Shown: in pieces, positions 45,995-56,860 of the stretch
Numbering within the stretch: position 1 is the stretch's first letter
How the letters are laid out: every line of letters begins with the position of its first letter
Origin: Cephalotrichum gorgonifer
Taxonomy: Eukaryota > Ascomycota > Sordariomycetes > Microascales > Microascaceae
Reading direction: 5' to 3'
Assembly (NCBI GenBank): GCA_900312665.1
Contig: ONZQ02000005.1
Span: forward strand, 1,467,077 to 1,531,076
DNA length: 64,000 nt
The notes under the pieces: model-generated
What the model saw: the letters and a program-made list of their open reading frames with translations, nothing else
Database searches by the model: none
Told to the model about the DNA's origin: nothing
Made by a program: the position numbers and the translations under genes

Positions 45995-48900
45995 ATGGGC
46001 ACAACTCCAGCCCCAGAGGCCGGGGCCGACGAAAAACCAGCACCCAAAAGGCCACAGCGAACGCCGAAATTCTCCGACTACCTTCGCGTCTTCCGTTACG
46101 CGACGAAATGGGACTTCTGCGTCTACGCGATCGCCTCCGTAGCCTCCATCGGCGCCGGCGTGACCCTTCCGCTGATGAACATCATCTTCGGCCAGCTCGT
46201 GGGGGAGTTCACGGGCTACTTCAAGTCCACGTCCGACACCCCCCGCGACGTCTTCGAGCGAATCCTGAATAAGCAGGCCCTGTACATCATGGCCCTCTTC
46301 ATCGGCCGCTGGGGTTTAAACGCGGTCAACAAATACTGCTTCCGGATGATTGGCATTCGCCTCTCGTCGGCCGTCCGCCTCCACTACCTACAGTCCCTCC
46401 TCGCCCAGCCGATCCACGTCATCGACTCCATGCCCCCCGGGGCTCCCGCGACAGCCATCACTTCGACATCTAATACGCTGCAGCTAGGCATTTCCGAGAG
46501 ACTGGGGACATTCTTGCAGTTCAACGGCACCATCTGGGCCGCTCTAATTGTCGCCTTCATCTGGAGCTGGGACCTCACGTTGGTGACGTCCTCGCTGGTC
46601 GTGTATATCGTGGTTGTCCTGTCGGTATGCTTGCCATTCATTCTAAAGGCACAGACGGCAACCCTGCAGGCTGATGCCCAGGGGACGGCTATTGCCAGCG
46701 AAGCCCTCGGCGGAATACGACTCGTGATGGCCTGCGGTGCTCAGAGCCGTGTCATCTCCCGGTATGAGGGCTACGTGGAGGACGCCATGCGGCATGCTCA
46801 CAAGATGGCTCCTGTGGTAGGGGTTCAGCTAGGCTTCATCGTACGTCTCTACCACCATCTGTGTGATCCTTGGAATCGAGCTAATGAGATAGTAGTACTT
46901 TGGTGTCTTCGGGGCATTTGGCCTGGCCTTTTGGTACGGGACCCAGAGATACATCGACGGCGCTCTCGACAACGCCGGTGTGGTTATCGTCGTACTCATG
47001 TCCGTCATGATGGTTCTCACCTCTCTGGAACGCGTATCGACCCCACTCTTGGCCGTTAGTAAAGCAATGGTCGCCGCTTGCGAGTTCTTCACCGTCATCG
47101 ATGCCCCTCGCCCCGACCCTGGCTCTCTCAAGCCCGAGTTGGCCGACGAAGACCTTATCTTTGAGGACGTCACCTTTGAGTACCCGAGCCGACCGGGCGT
47201 CACTGTCCTGAATTCTCTAAGCCTCCGTATCCGAGCTGGGCAGAACACCGCTCTCGTTGGACCCTCCGGGTCGGGGAAGAGCACTATTGTTGGGCTGCTG
47301 GAGAGATGGTATTCGCTAAGAGATCAGCATATTCTATCCGAGGTCGTCGAGCCCGCGCCTCAGGGAAAGAAGAACGAGGAGGACAAGGAGGGCAGTGAGA
47401 CTAAGGAAGGAACGCCGGTGGTTGACGAACCAAAGCCCAAATTTTCCGGATCTATCAACATTGGGGGCAATAATTTGGAAGACCTCGAGCTTGGGTGGTG
47501 GAGGTCGCAGATTGGCCTGGTCCAGCAAGAGCCCTTCCTTTTCAACGATACAATCTTCCGCAATGTTGCCAACGGACTCATCGGAACCGAGTGGGCGGAT
47601 GAAACCGAGGCTCGGAAGCGAGAGTTGGTGCAGGAGGCGTGCGAGGAGGCATGTGCCCATGAGTTCATCAGCCGTTTGCCCGATGTAAGTTACGAGATGA
47701 CTTCCTTTACGTTCCGAAAGCCCATTCCTGGTTTGATGCAACTAACTGGAGTCTCGCAGGGATACGACACCCGAGTCGGCGACGGTGGTGCGAAACTTTC
47801 CGGAGGCCAAAAGCAACGGATCGCCATTGCGAGGAGCATTATCAAAAAGCCGCAAATCATCATCCTCGACGAGGCGACCAGCGCTATCGACGTCAAGAGT
47901 GAGAGGCTCGTGCAGGCTGCTCTCGATAGGGTCATCAAGAACCGCACTACTATCACCATCGCCCACCGCCTGTCGACTATCAAGAAGGCGGACCATATCA
48001 TCGTGCTTCAAAACGGACGGGCAATCGAGGAGGGGACGCATCAAAGCCTTATGGATAACGCCTCTGGTGTATACACTTCTCTCGTGCAGGCTCAATCACT
48101 GCGATTCTCGGGTTCGGACGAGGCCCAGGCAGATACATCAGCGCTAGAGGACATGGAGCTAGCGTCGGAGAAATTGAAAGCAGGCGACAAGCCAGTATCA
48201 TCAAGCCCCACTCCGACTCTAACAAACCAAGAGGACACACCCAACAAGTCCCGAAGCCTCATACATAGCTTTGGGAAGCTCGTATACAGGCAGCGCACCC
48301 AATGGCCGTCCTACATCGGCACGCTCCTCTCTTCCATGGCAGTCGCAGCCGGCACCCCGATCCAAGCGTGGCTGTTCGCCAAAGTCATCCTCGTATTCCT
48401 CCTGGAAGGCGACGAGCTGGAGAGAGAGGGCGACTTCTGGGGCTTAATGTGGTTCGCACTAGCGGGCGGCGTCGGCCTCTCCTACCTCATCCTGGGATGG
48501 ATCGGCCTTCGCGTCCAGTATTTTGTCAGCGCCGCATACAAGAGGAAGTATCTGACCGACATGTTGTACCAGAAAATCAGCTTCTTTGACGAGGACGACA
48601 ACTCGCATGGCACGTTGAGCGGCCGGGTCGCCGGTGACGCGAAACAGCTGGAGGAGCTCCTTGGCGTCAACCTCGCGTTCCTCCTCTCGGGCGTCTTTAC
48701 CGTTATTGGCTGTGCCATAATCTCCCTTATCTACGGTTGGAAGCTCGGACTGATCGCCCTGTTCGTCGCTCTGCCCATAATGATAGCCTCGGGTTACTGG
48801 AAGTACAGGCACGAAGTCCAGTTCGACGAGATGAACACCGCCGTCTTCAAGGAGAGCTCCCAGTTCGCCACGGAAGCCATCGGTGCCATGAGGACGGTCT

Positions 48901-50080
48901 CCTCCCTCGCCATGGAGCCCATGATCAATGACCGGTACCAGCAGTTATTGGACGGGCACGTCCAGGCGGCCGCCCGCAAGGCCCGGTGGACGTCTATATA
49001 CTTTGGCTTCGCGGATAGCGCCAGTCTCGGGTGCCAGGCCCTGGTGTTTTGGTACGGCGGCGGGCTCCTAGCTAGAGGCGAGTATAAACTCGAAGCTTTC
49101 TTTGTCTCCTTCATGGCCATAATCCAGGGCGCCGAGGCTGCGAGTCAATTCCTTTCCGTCGCTCCCAATGCTGCTCTGGCGACGGCGGCTGCCAACCGTA
49201 TCCTCGACATTGAGGAGTCGGCAGACATGAGCCGCAACCTTGCGGTGGACGTAGGAAACATCCCTGGAGCAGACGATGGGGTGCAGATTCAACTGCAGGA
49301 CGTCCACTTCAAGTACCCCACGCGGGATGTTCCCGTTTTTGAAGGCCTGAGCCTCACGATCGAGAAGGGCCAGTACGCGGCGTTCGTGGGGCCCTCCGGG
49401 TGCGGCAAGTCAACCATCATCTCCCTCCTGGAGCGCTTCTACGACGTGGATGCTCACCAGGGCGCGATTCTCTGCAGCGGTACTGATATAAGGGAGCTTA
49501 ACGCCTACGACTATCGACGGAACCTATCTCTTGTCGCTCAGGAGCCGATCATGTTCCGAGGAACTATCAGAGACAATATCCTGTTCGGAATCCCCGACGC
49601 GAGCTCCGTCCCAGACGAGAAAATACACGAGGTCTGCCGCAGTGCCTTCATCCACGACTTCATCATATCCCTTCCCGAGGGCTATGACACGGATGTCGGG
49701 CAGCAGGGCGTCTCGATGTCTGGCGGCCAGAAGCAGCGCATCGCCATCGCCCGCGCCCTGATCCGGGATCCGAAAATTCTGCTGTTGGACGAGGCGACGT
49801 CGGCCTTGGACTCCGAGTCCGAGAAGACTGTCCAGGCTGCGTTGGAGAGTCTCCGGGGTGGGCGGACCATGGTTGCGGTGGCTCACCGACTCTCGACTAT
49901 TCAGAACGCGGATGTCATCTTCGTTTTCCACGAGGGGAGGGTCGTGGAGAAGGGAACTCATAATGAGCTTATCAAGAAGCAAGGGGTGTACTGGGGAATG
50001 GTGAGTTATTTGATTCTTCCTTCTTGAGATCCGCAGCTAACAATCGTGATTAGTGTCAGAGCCAGGCCTTGGACCGGTAG
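45995..50080 (+). CDS. Full-size ABCB-type multidrug ABC transporter
   Basis: Exons 45995-46840, 46896-47684, 47760-50000 and 50054-50080 give 1300 residues in a TMD-NBD-TMD-NBD order. The first nucleotide-binding domain has Walker A GPSGSGKS, signature LSGGQKQR and Walker B IIILDEATS. The second has GPSGCGKS, MSGGQKQR and ILLLDEATS. The frame upstream of 45995 has no ATG, so MGTTPAPE is the start. The last exon adds CQSQALDR, the usual ending of this class. The intron at 47685-47759 is 75 nt without a stop, so its retention would insert 25 residues in NBD1. The first NBD has an extra acidic and lysine-rich insertion (about residues 390-425) between Walker A and the Q loop. These exporters move drugs, mycotoxins or lipids out of the cell. 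The gene converges with a Zn2Cys6 regulator 287 bases away. Confidence 0.96.
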
Positions 50081-50366
50081 GCGGGTTGATGTAGAGATAG
50101 AGGCACAACCAGACGGGTGAGCGGCCAGCCCAGGATGCTCTAGACTTTTTACTTTCGACAACTTTGTATATTGCTGCTTATATTCATTATTTAGTGAACG
50201 CCAATCCTTAATATAGCTAGACCTTTCATATCCTTCCTTTTATAAAACACATAAAAAGTAGAACATATTTCTTCCTCGTACCCTATTACGCCTTATCGCT
50301 GTGAACTTGCTCATCATCATCCGGCAACCCTGCTGTATTGGTAGTCGCATCAGATCCAGAACGGAA

Positions 50367-52175
50367 TCAAATCCCCATTAGCAACTTTCCGTCCCCTGTA
50401 AGCGGCTGCCGTTCCCAGACCACATCCCCGGACACATCTTTCACATCTGCCGCCTCCTCTACCAACTCCCATTTATCCCCTACCTCAGCCTTCTTCAAAT
50501 ACCGGAACACAACCCGATCGCCACCCTCCTCAAAAACATATTCCCGTCGCCACAGCCTCCGCCACTGCTCATCGGCCGTCCCCTCGGCGGCGTTCTCCTG
50601 CTCCACATTCCGATTCCTCGCGGAGAGTGCATACAGGGCGCGCGTATTCCAAAGGCCGTCTTGGCCCGGGTAGTCCCTCAGCATCAGAACTGCCTGGTCG
50701 CGAACCACAGGATCGCGGCAGAATAAAGCGGTAAGCATAATGTGGAAGGCGAGGTCCCTCTGGAGCGACAGTCGGTGGGCCGGATTACTGTTCTCGCTCC
50801 TCGCTGTGCGTAACGCAACCTCGGCAAGGGAGAGGAAGTCGCGGAACAGAGGCGTGCGCGCACGAAGGCTCTCCACCTCGATATACTGTGGCGCGTTTCC
50901 AAAGACGTAGATGCCCATGTACTGTAGACGTAGGTGAATGGCCTGTAGGTATTCCGGCGATTGGTTATCGGCCATCATGGATCGTGTAAAGAGTGGCATG
51001 AACGCGGCGTCGAGGGCTTCCATCTCCTTCATCGAGGCCTCGAAATAGGTTGCCAGGCGAGGATCCCCGATAAAGGTGATGTAGAAGTCTTCTACGGAAT
51101 CCTCGTTGTTCGACATCAGCACGCCCGACGACTGTGCGATGTCCATCATGACGGGGCCGATGGCAGTCTGATCGCGCTTGGAGGCGGCCCAAAATTCCTC
51201 AAACTGGTGAAAGCTCTTGAATTCGGCGGGAATGTTACCGAGGGAGCTGGAGGAGGGCGTGATCTCGCTTAAGAGGACGAGAAAGGTCTCCAGTGTCTGC
51301 TTCTTGTTCTCCAGTCCTTGGCGGAAGTTTGGGAGGGGCACCCCGTGGCCCACCCTGTCCCGAAGTACTGTGCGGGTGTACGGCGCCAGGTGGGAGAAGA
51401 TGTTGGCCACCGAAGCGAGGAGAGGTTTTGGATCTGGAGATAGGGCAGAGACGTGACGGTCTGAATCGTCGTCCGTCATGAGGGCGAGGAGCAGAGCTAG
51501 GCCGTGATTGATGTGGTCCAGGGCAGCCTTGCCGTTGCCGCGCATCGTTTCAAAGTACAGCAGCATGACAGAGAGTAGGACGGTATCCAGGACAGAGCCG
51601 TGTTGGCTCTGCAGTTTCAGAGAGTGGCAGTAGTGGAACACGGCCTCGAAGTAGTGTGCGTCACCGGCAGCTCTTGGTAGAGAGGGGACTGATACTGCGG
51701 AAAGCGCGCTAGAGGGGTTCTGGCGATGCCAAATGCTCAGAGCCCCTATAGCCATCGCAGCGTGGCGGAGGGTATCATTAGTGCGCGAGAGCTGCGGAAG
51801 GGTCACGCGCCACAAGCTACCCGTAGACCCTGCGGCGATCCACGGTCCCTGGGCCAAGTCGACAAACTCACGGAAGTATCGATATCCCGTGGCGTCCCTA
51901 AAATCCAAGCCGCCCAGGTTGAGTCTAAGCTGTGCCTTTGGAGGCGCAGCGCGGGTGACCTCCTTGGAGTCCCAGCAGAGCTGGCCGACGCCGGGGCGTT
52001 TCACCCGGGGCTCGATATAGCCCTCGCACCGTCCGCGGGTCTTGAGGCAGTTCCCGCAGTGGGGCTTCCCCTCATCGCACTTGACGCGGCGCTTCTTGCA
52101 GGTGATACAGCCGGTTCGTACCTTGGGTGTGCTGGCGCGGGAGGTCTTGGGCTTGGCCTGTTGAGTACGTTCCAT
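50367..52175 (-). CDS. Zn2Cys6 transcription factor
   Basis: A single-exon frame of 602 residues from the ATG at 52175. The binuclear cluster lies at about residues 23-48 with the spacing C-x2-C-x6-C-x6-C-x2-C-x6-C (CITC...CDEGKPHCGNCL...C). A basic linker follows and then a long helical middle region of the fungal-specific regulator type (for example DTVLLSVMLLYFETMRGNGKAALDHINHGLALLLA). Such proteins bind CGG-containing sites. It is tail-to-tail with the ABC exporter, so a shared regulatory circuit is possible but not shown. Confidence 0.93.
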   Translation of the reverse strand: MERTQQAKPKTSRASTPKVRTGCITCKKRRVKCDEGKPHCGNCLKTRGRCEGYIEPRVKRPGVGQLCWDSKEVTRAAPPKAQLRLNLGGLDFRDATGYRYFREFVDLAQGPWIAAGSTGSLWRVTLPQLSRTNDTLRHAAMAIGALSIWHRQNPSSALSAVSVPSLPRAAGDAHYFEAVFHYCHSLKLQSQHGSVLDTVLLSVMLLYFETMRGNGKAALDHINHGLALLLALMTDDDSDRHVSALSPDPKPLLASVANIFSHLAPYTRTVLRDRVGHGVPLPNFRQGLENKKQTLETFLVLLSEITPSSSSLGNIPAEFKSFHQFEEFWAASKRDQTAIGPVMMDIAQSSGVLMSNNEDSVEDFYITFIGDPRLATYFEASMKEMEALDAAFMPLFTRSMMADNQSPEYLQAIHLRLQYMGIYVFGNAPQYIEVESLRARTPLFRDFLSLAEVALRTARSENSNPAHRLSLQRDLAFHIMLTALFCRDPVVRDQAVLMLRDYPGQDGLWNTRALYALSARNRNVEQENAAEGTADEQWRRLWRREYVFEEGGDRVVFRYLKKAEVGDKWELVEEAADVKDVSGDVVWERQPLTGDGKLLMGI

Positions 52176-53002
52176 GCGCAATGCGGTATCCGCCGCGGGG
52201 GATGTACGCCTAGAGGGTATTAGCGACAGGGGTTCGTATCTTGACTTTCGTAAGATGGCCAGTTTTACTTTAATGGGCGATGTGGTAGCTCTTCCATGGC
52301 CTCTGTATTTTATGGGCGAACTCGACGAGCTGGCATATCTGCTTTTTAATGCCGAACCATGCTGACCGGGGAGGACGAGGACTCGGCAGCTGCCTTGGGT
52401 TCATTGGGGTCAGCCAGGTTAGATCACGTGCGTCAGACCTGGCACTTACTCATCAGGACCGTGTCATCAAAGCATCACCCACCGTGCAGCTCTTATACGA
52501 GGAAGTAGGAGAGTAAGCCAGAACCACTCTGCCGAGCCGTGTTTGCGGCAGCAAGAAACTAGCACCGTGGGACATGCGTGGATATTCCGAGGCGAGCAGC
52601 CTGTATTGGATACCCGCTGAGATCTAGAGTAGAAGGTGTAGGAGAGCGAGAGTGTTAGTCCCAACTGACACGTCTCTACAGCTGGCATCAGCTGATATAA
52701 CAAGTCAATTACCTGGAGAGTGGTGGTTGGAGCTGGTGTAAGCAGTGGTGCTCTTCACAGCTCATTCCCCCTCGAGGCTTTACAATAAGTGGAGACATGT
52801 ACATTGCCGCACTCTTTCTTAGCCCTCCTACTCGATTCTACCAGTAGTGGAAAACACTCGGAGGAAACTTGACTCTTATTGATACCTAGACCAAAGGCTT
52901 TCAAACTTGTTCTTAGAGAGGGCTTCCACATTTTCTGGAGACCTTTAAGTCAGGGGTCTCTCGCGATCCCAGGACTCCAGAATCCAACCTAGTAGTAGGC
53001 TT
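52176..53002. other. Intergenic, regulator promoter and THI5 3' flank
   Basis: No gene is supported. The stretch next to 52175 is the promoter of the Zn2Cys6 gene; the part near 53002 is the 3' UTR of the THI5-like gene. Confidence 0.4.
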
Positions 53003-54197
53003 CTACTCTACCACAAGTCGCTGGAAGCCACCGTGGGCCGCAACTTCCTTCTGCAACTGGACCATCCTCTTCTGGTCCCCGGTAGGGTCCTTCGCATCAG
53101 ACTCGAGGGTCCAGTCCAAGAAGGCGTTGGTGTAGTTCGGCTCGAAGCTCTCGGCCAAGACCCCGAGGCGCTTCCCGTACTTGGTGACCTTGTCCCAGTC
53201 ACGCTTGACGTTCTTCAGGTCCTTGGAGAAGTAGGCGTAGCTGCGCTCGAAGATCTTGCGGTTGAGCGCCGTGCCCATGGCGGGCTTGAAGTCGACGTAC
53301 TCGACCCAGGCCGTCTCCGGTTCGCGGAGCACGAAGTCGGTCGCCTTCTTGACGGCGCGGAGGAACGCGCCGACCTTCTCCGGGTTCTCGCGGATGAAGC
53401 GCTCATTGCCGATGTACAGGATAGAACAGAAGCAGCAGCACCCCAGCTCCGCGAGCTCGTCGATGCGGAGCATCTGCACGTCCGTCTTGGGGCGGCCCTG
53501 CGCGACGAGCCACTCCTCGAGCTCCACCATCTGCACGTTCTCGAGGCCGATGCCGGCATCGATCTCGCCCTTGATGATGGCCTTGGATACGTTCATGCCG
53601 CAGCGGACGGCGGTGTAGTCCTCGGGGGACATGCCGTAGTGGGACGTGAGTTCGTCGATCTGGATCTTGCCGAACTCGCCGACGTAGCCGATTCGCTTGC
53701 CCTTGAGGGTACGGAAGTCGGTCGTGATGCCCGAGTCCTTGAGGTACACGACGCCGGTGAAGGGCTCGTCGAGCAGGCTGCCGATGGAGAGCACGGGGAA
53801 GTTGCGTGCTTTGGCCTGGAAATGCTGTTAGCAGATGACAAGAGGTGTAGCCGACAATGTTTACTTACGGCAAGGGTATGGATCATAGCCTTGAATCCAA
53901 GGTCTACTTTTTCGGTGCCGATGATCTCGGTGACATCCTATACAGCAGACATTAGCCATTACGCTTTACGGGCAAAGGAACGCAAGGAATGCAGCAGATA
54001 CATACGCTGGGGTCGTTCGGCTCCAGAATAGCGACCTTGATGCCTTCATCCTTGAAGAATCCCTTCGCTTGGGCGAGGTAGAGGGGGGCGTGGTACGGTG
54101 TGGCGTGCCTGAAAACTGTTAGCTGGCGGTCCCCGGAACGCCCTAGCTATCATGTCTTTTACCAGTTAGTGAGGAAGGTGATCTTGTCAGTCGACAT
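53003..54197 (-). CDS. nmt1: 4-amino-5-hydroxymethyl-2-methylpyrimidine phosphate synthase (THI5/NMT1 type)
   Basis: Exons 54163-54197, 54006-54108, 53869-53937 and 53003-53815 give 339 residues, the normal length. The protein makes the pyrimidine half of thiamine. Known yeast homologues take pyridoxal phosphate and their own active-site histidine as substrates and work once per molecule. The histidine is present as His66 (AMIHTLA), and the conserved iron-related motif CCCFC is at residues 195-199. The introns (54, 68 and 53 nt) all have GT-AG ends and restore the family sequence LTNW-HATPYHAPLYLA and EPNDPS-DVTEIIG. A TPP aptamer lies within a 5' UTR intron just upstream, so expression should fall when thiamine is plentiful. 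Confidence 0.96.
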
Positions 54198-54245
54198 GTT
54201 GGAAGATCAAGCGGGATGCTGCGGGGGTTAGTTACACCACACCGT

Positions 54246-54273
54246 GGGGCAAAGGGGGACGGGGGAGGGGGGG
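54246..54273 (+). other. G-quadruplex-type motif opposite the THI5 leader intron
   Basis: Four G tracts of 4, 5, 5 and 7 bases occur within 28 bases on the plus strand. On the transcribed (minus-sense) RNA this is a run of C tracts directly before the 3' splice site, so it may simply be the polypyrimidine tract. The DNA strand could form a G-quadruplex. Confidence 0.6.
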
Positions 54274-54281
54274 TTAAAGAA

Positions 54282-54439
54282 GCATGTCCTTCCGCTGGTA
54301 TTATCCAGATCAAGTTCACCGGTATTTCTCAGATCAGCTATCCCCAGCGCACTCTTCGGGCAAGGCGACTCGCGTAAGGTACACGAGTCCGACTTATATA
54401 CCGTCCGAGATACACTGGGGATAGTGAACACCCGGATGC
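54282..54439 (-). promoter_or_regulatory. TPP riboswitch aptamer
   Basis: The minus-strand RNA contains the invariant core: CTGAGA followed by ATACC, then TGAACTTGATCTGGATAAT, then ACCAGCG-GAAGGA. The 5' half starts GCATCCGGGTGTT. The P3 arms CTATCCCCAG and CTGGGGATAG (54415-54424 and 54338-54347) pair perfectly over 10 bp. P1 pairs GCAT with ATGC plus an imperfect CC/GG. Between the P3 arms lies a 67-nt insertion with its own hairpin GACTCG/CGAGTC, an expanded P3 as found in fungi. TATA-like bases at 54393-54400 lie inside this insertion and so are not the promoter. TPP binding should control splicing of the surrounding leader intron. Confidence 0.93.
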
Positions 54440-54488
54440 TATCTTTTACATAGTTACCTTGATCCGCAAAATCCATTGCGAGAGACAT

Positions 54489-55002
54489 CCTTCCTGTATT
54501 GCAGGAACGTCCGTACCACGTGCGTTTTCGAGAACGGAGTAGGTTATGATGTGGAAAGGTCGATATTTCTTTGCGAGGTTGGGTAGCGGTTTGTGGAGGA
54601 GATCTAACGCGAAGGGGAAGGAAGCTACGGGGAGAGGGACATTTATAGTTATCTTAACCTCAGTGGGGCCGATATTCCCTCAACATTTTCGATGAGGGGT
54701 AATCAGACGATCATAAGTTGTGACACCTCGGAACCGATCCGCGGAATGCTTTACTCGTAGGTACCGATGGTATCCGATCGTCATCACCATCATTCATTGG
54801 CTCGAACCAAGCTTGTCCCGCAAAAGACCCCACATGCCGTGCCGATAACGGCAGTTGGTTGACCGGCGATGACGGCTACTTTAGTGCCGTTCAAGTATTT
54901 CCGCATCTCCGCCTGTCAAACATTGGAAGTCTCGGTCGAACACCAGGTGCATCACGGGAGTGTCTTGTTTGGACACCGTGGATCTGACCTCCATCAATCA
55001 AT
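54489..55002. other. THI5 promoter region
   Basis: Divergent region between the THI5-type gene (minus) and tRNA-Leu (plus). No gene was seen. A clear TATA box could not be assigned. Confidence 0.4.
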
Positions 55003-55103
55003 GGTAACATGGCCGAGCGGTCTAAGGCGCCAGGTTAAGGTTCCCTTAACGAGTAATTCCTGGTCATGGTTTCATGGCGTGAGTTCGAATCTCACTGTTA
55101 TCA
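55003..55103 (+). tRNA. tRNA-Leu(AAG) with intron and long variable arm
   Basis: Acceptor GGTAACA/TGTTATC with discriminator A, type II variable arm (TCATGGTTTCATGGC), anticodon stem CCAGG/CCTGG and loop TT-AAG-G, then an intron of about 18 nt. The T arm is GTGAG-TTCGAAT-CTCAC. A run of ten T directly downstream (about 55112-55121) is the Pol III terminator. Confidence 0.93.
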
Positions 55104-56860
55104 ATGTTTCTTTTTTTTTTCTTCTTCTTTTTGGCATTTCGAGTAATTTTGGTCATGGTTGGTCTTCAATGTTTCATTTATCAGTTACCCCAAGAAGAGG
55201 GGTTAAAGGGCCACGGAATTATTTATCAGCCGAGATACCCGTGGCCACAAGTATGTAGCAGTCTCTATGAACGAATGACTGTTGCAGTGTATGTGATCAA
55301 CAAGCATGTTCGAAGTACTGCTTGAATATGTGTATGTTACTCGCAAGAATTAGTGTGACTGGGAACTGGCTCATTGGATTGGTGTGTTCGTATTATATTG
55401 GCACCTAACTAATAACCAGCGTCAGACATCCGACAGACCCGCAGAGAGTAGAGAATGGATCTGCAGAGCTGCCATCCACCACTCGCCTAACACGCCGAGC
55501 CGGACCCATCGAACTCACCACTGGATTTCGAACGCCACTGGCCGCTTCAAATGCGACCCTGAGATGCAAAAAAAGTCAAGCGGGGGCCGTAGTCACTGCT
55601 AGTCCGTCAACCTCCGGCCACTACAACCTTTCTGCAGGGGGGCACGTTCTTTGTCTCTCGATGCCAGCTCAATAGGTAACCCAACTGGGGATACCTGATT
55701 AATGCTTTGCCCAGCATTGATCAACTCATCCGCACATTTCAAATCGTGTTTCATGGTAGCCACGCCGGTTAGACCGCCCGGTGTACTTGGTAGCACGCCC
55801 AGGAAGTTCACTGTCTTGGGCGGCTAGGACTTAGCTGGGAAGTTGTCTGATAGAACATCTTCTAACTCCAGGGAGTCAGATACCAGGTCTGAAAGTGAGC
55901 AATTCTATAACGAATCAACTCCAAATGCACAACTCTTCTGGATTGTTAAGTACATCTCACAGATTGACTCGTGGCGGTGGCAAAACTCCGGTGCTCGCTC
56001 GTCTACTTTCGCCAACACACCAATTGCCGCCAGAAACAACATCACTGAAGCTATCGGCGAGTTAGTGACAAGTGGCGGCAAATTTGATTGCCAAAGTTGG
56101 CTAACAGTGTGGGATGTTGCTTATGTGGGTTGTGGCATCTCAGGCTTGTTTAGTCCATGTATAAAAAAAGACTAGATAGTCCACCGGCACCGGTAAGCTA
56201 GGAGGCTTTTTCGCGTGAATTACCATTATTTAACAGGACTTAGGCAAGATGCGAGGGGTGATGATGTCTTTGCCTGAGACTTCAAGCCAAGGAGCTGCAC
56301 CGAGGTTCAAATGCGTCCAGAATCTTGGCGACTAATTAGCCCTCATATTTCTGTTGGCAGGACTCGTGTCCCCCGGAGGAACTATCGCCCGTCTTACGGG
56401 AAAAAAAGATGAAGCGGATAAACAATTATGATGTATGCGGAGCTTTGTGCTTGTGTTCAACAGAGAGACATGAAGAGGGTTGAACAAAAGTTGAGGTATG
56501 ACGAGCTGTAACTGGATCCTAGGCTTCGCCCGACATTGTAGCGCTGATGAGATACTCTATAAATATTTTACTCCACAGACCAGACCCTGAGGGGCCGCCC
56601 CCCTGGATATCTCACTGATGCTTGAGTGGGGGTTGCAGCGGAAGTGCGGCTGAGGACTTGGCGTGTAACTACCATTCTCGTCCCAGTGAGGCGAACAATT
56701 GGCTCCCTCATTTTCCTTCACCATCCTAAATCTCCATAACACCTCCTCGATATAGTTACCACACCGCTGACGAAACCAAGCCTGTAATCCCCACAACAAC
56801 CACCAGTTGCGAGATTCGCCAACCCCATATTCCAGATCGCCCTCCGATGACCGACCTAAG
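55104..56860. other. Intergenic, no supported gene
   Basis: A plus-strand frame at 55843-56175 (110 codons) is hydrophilic at its start and has no domain. It could be a small hypothetical gene but nothing supports it. The last 60 bases lead into the ankyrin gene. Confidence 0.35.

Larger units (their letters stand above)
54219..54457 (-). other. 5' UTR intron of the THI5-type gene, containing the riboswitch
   Basis: On the minus strand a donor GTAACT (at 54457) lies 17 bases before the aptamer. A good acceptor (pyrimidine-rich tract, then CCCGCAG) ends at 54219, which is 21 bases before the start codon. The 239-nt intron therefore encloses the whole aptamer, as in known fungal thiamine genes where TPP changes splicing. 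An upstream ATG at 54488 (second in-frame ATG at 54476) precedes the donor. Without splicing its frame runs 86 codons through the aptamer and stops at 54228; with this splice it would overlap the main ATG out of frame. Confidence 0.7.

Noticed and set aside
54393..54400. TATA box for the THI5-type gene
   Set aside because: It lies inside the P3 insertion of the TPP aptamer, whose 5' strand starts upstream of it, so transcription must begin earlier.
55843..56175. Small gene of 110 codons
   Set aside because: No domain, signal or splice support; kept only as an unproven open frame.
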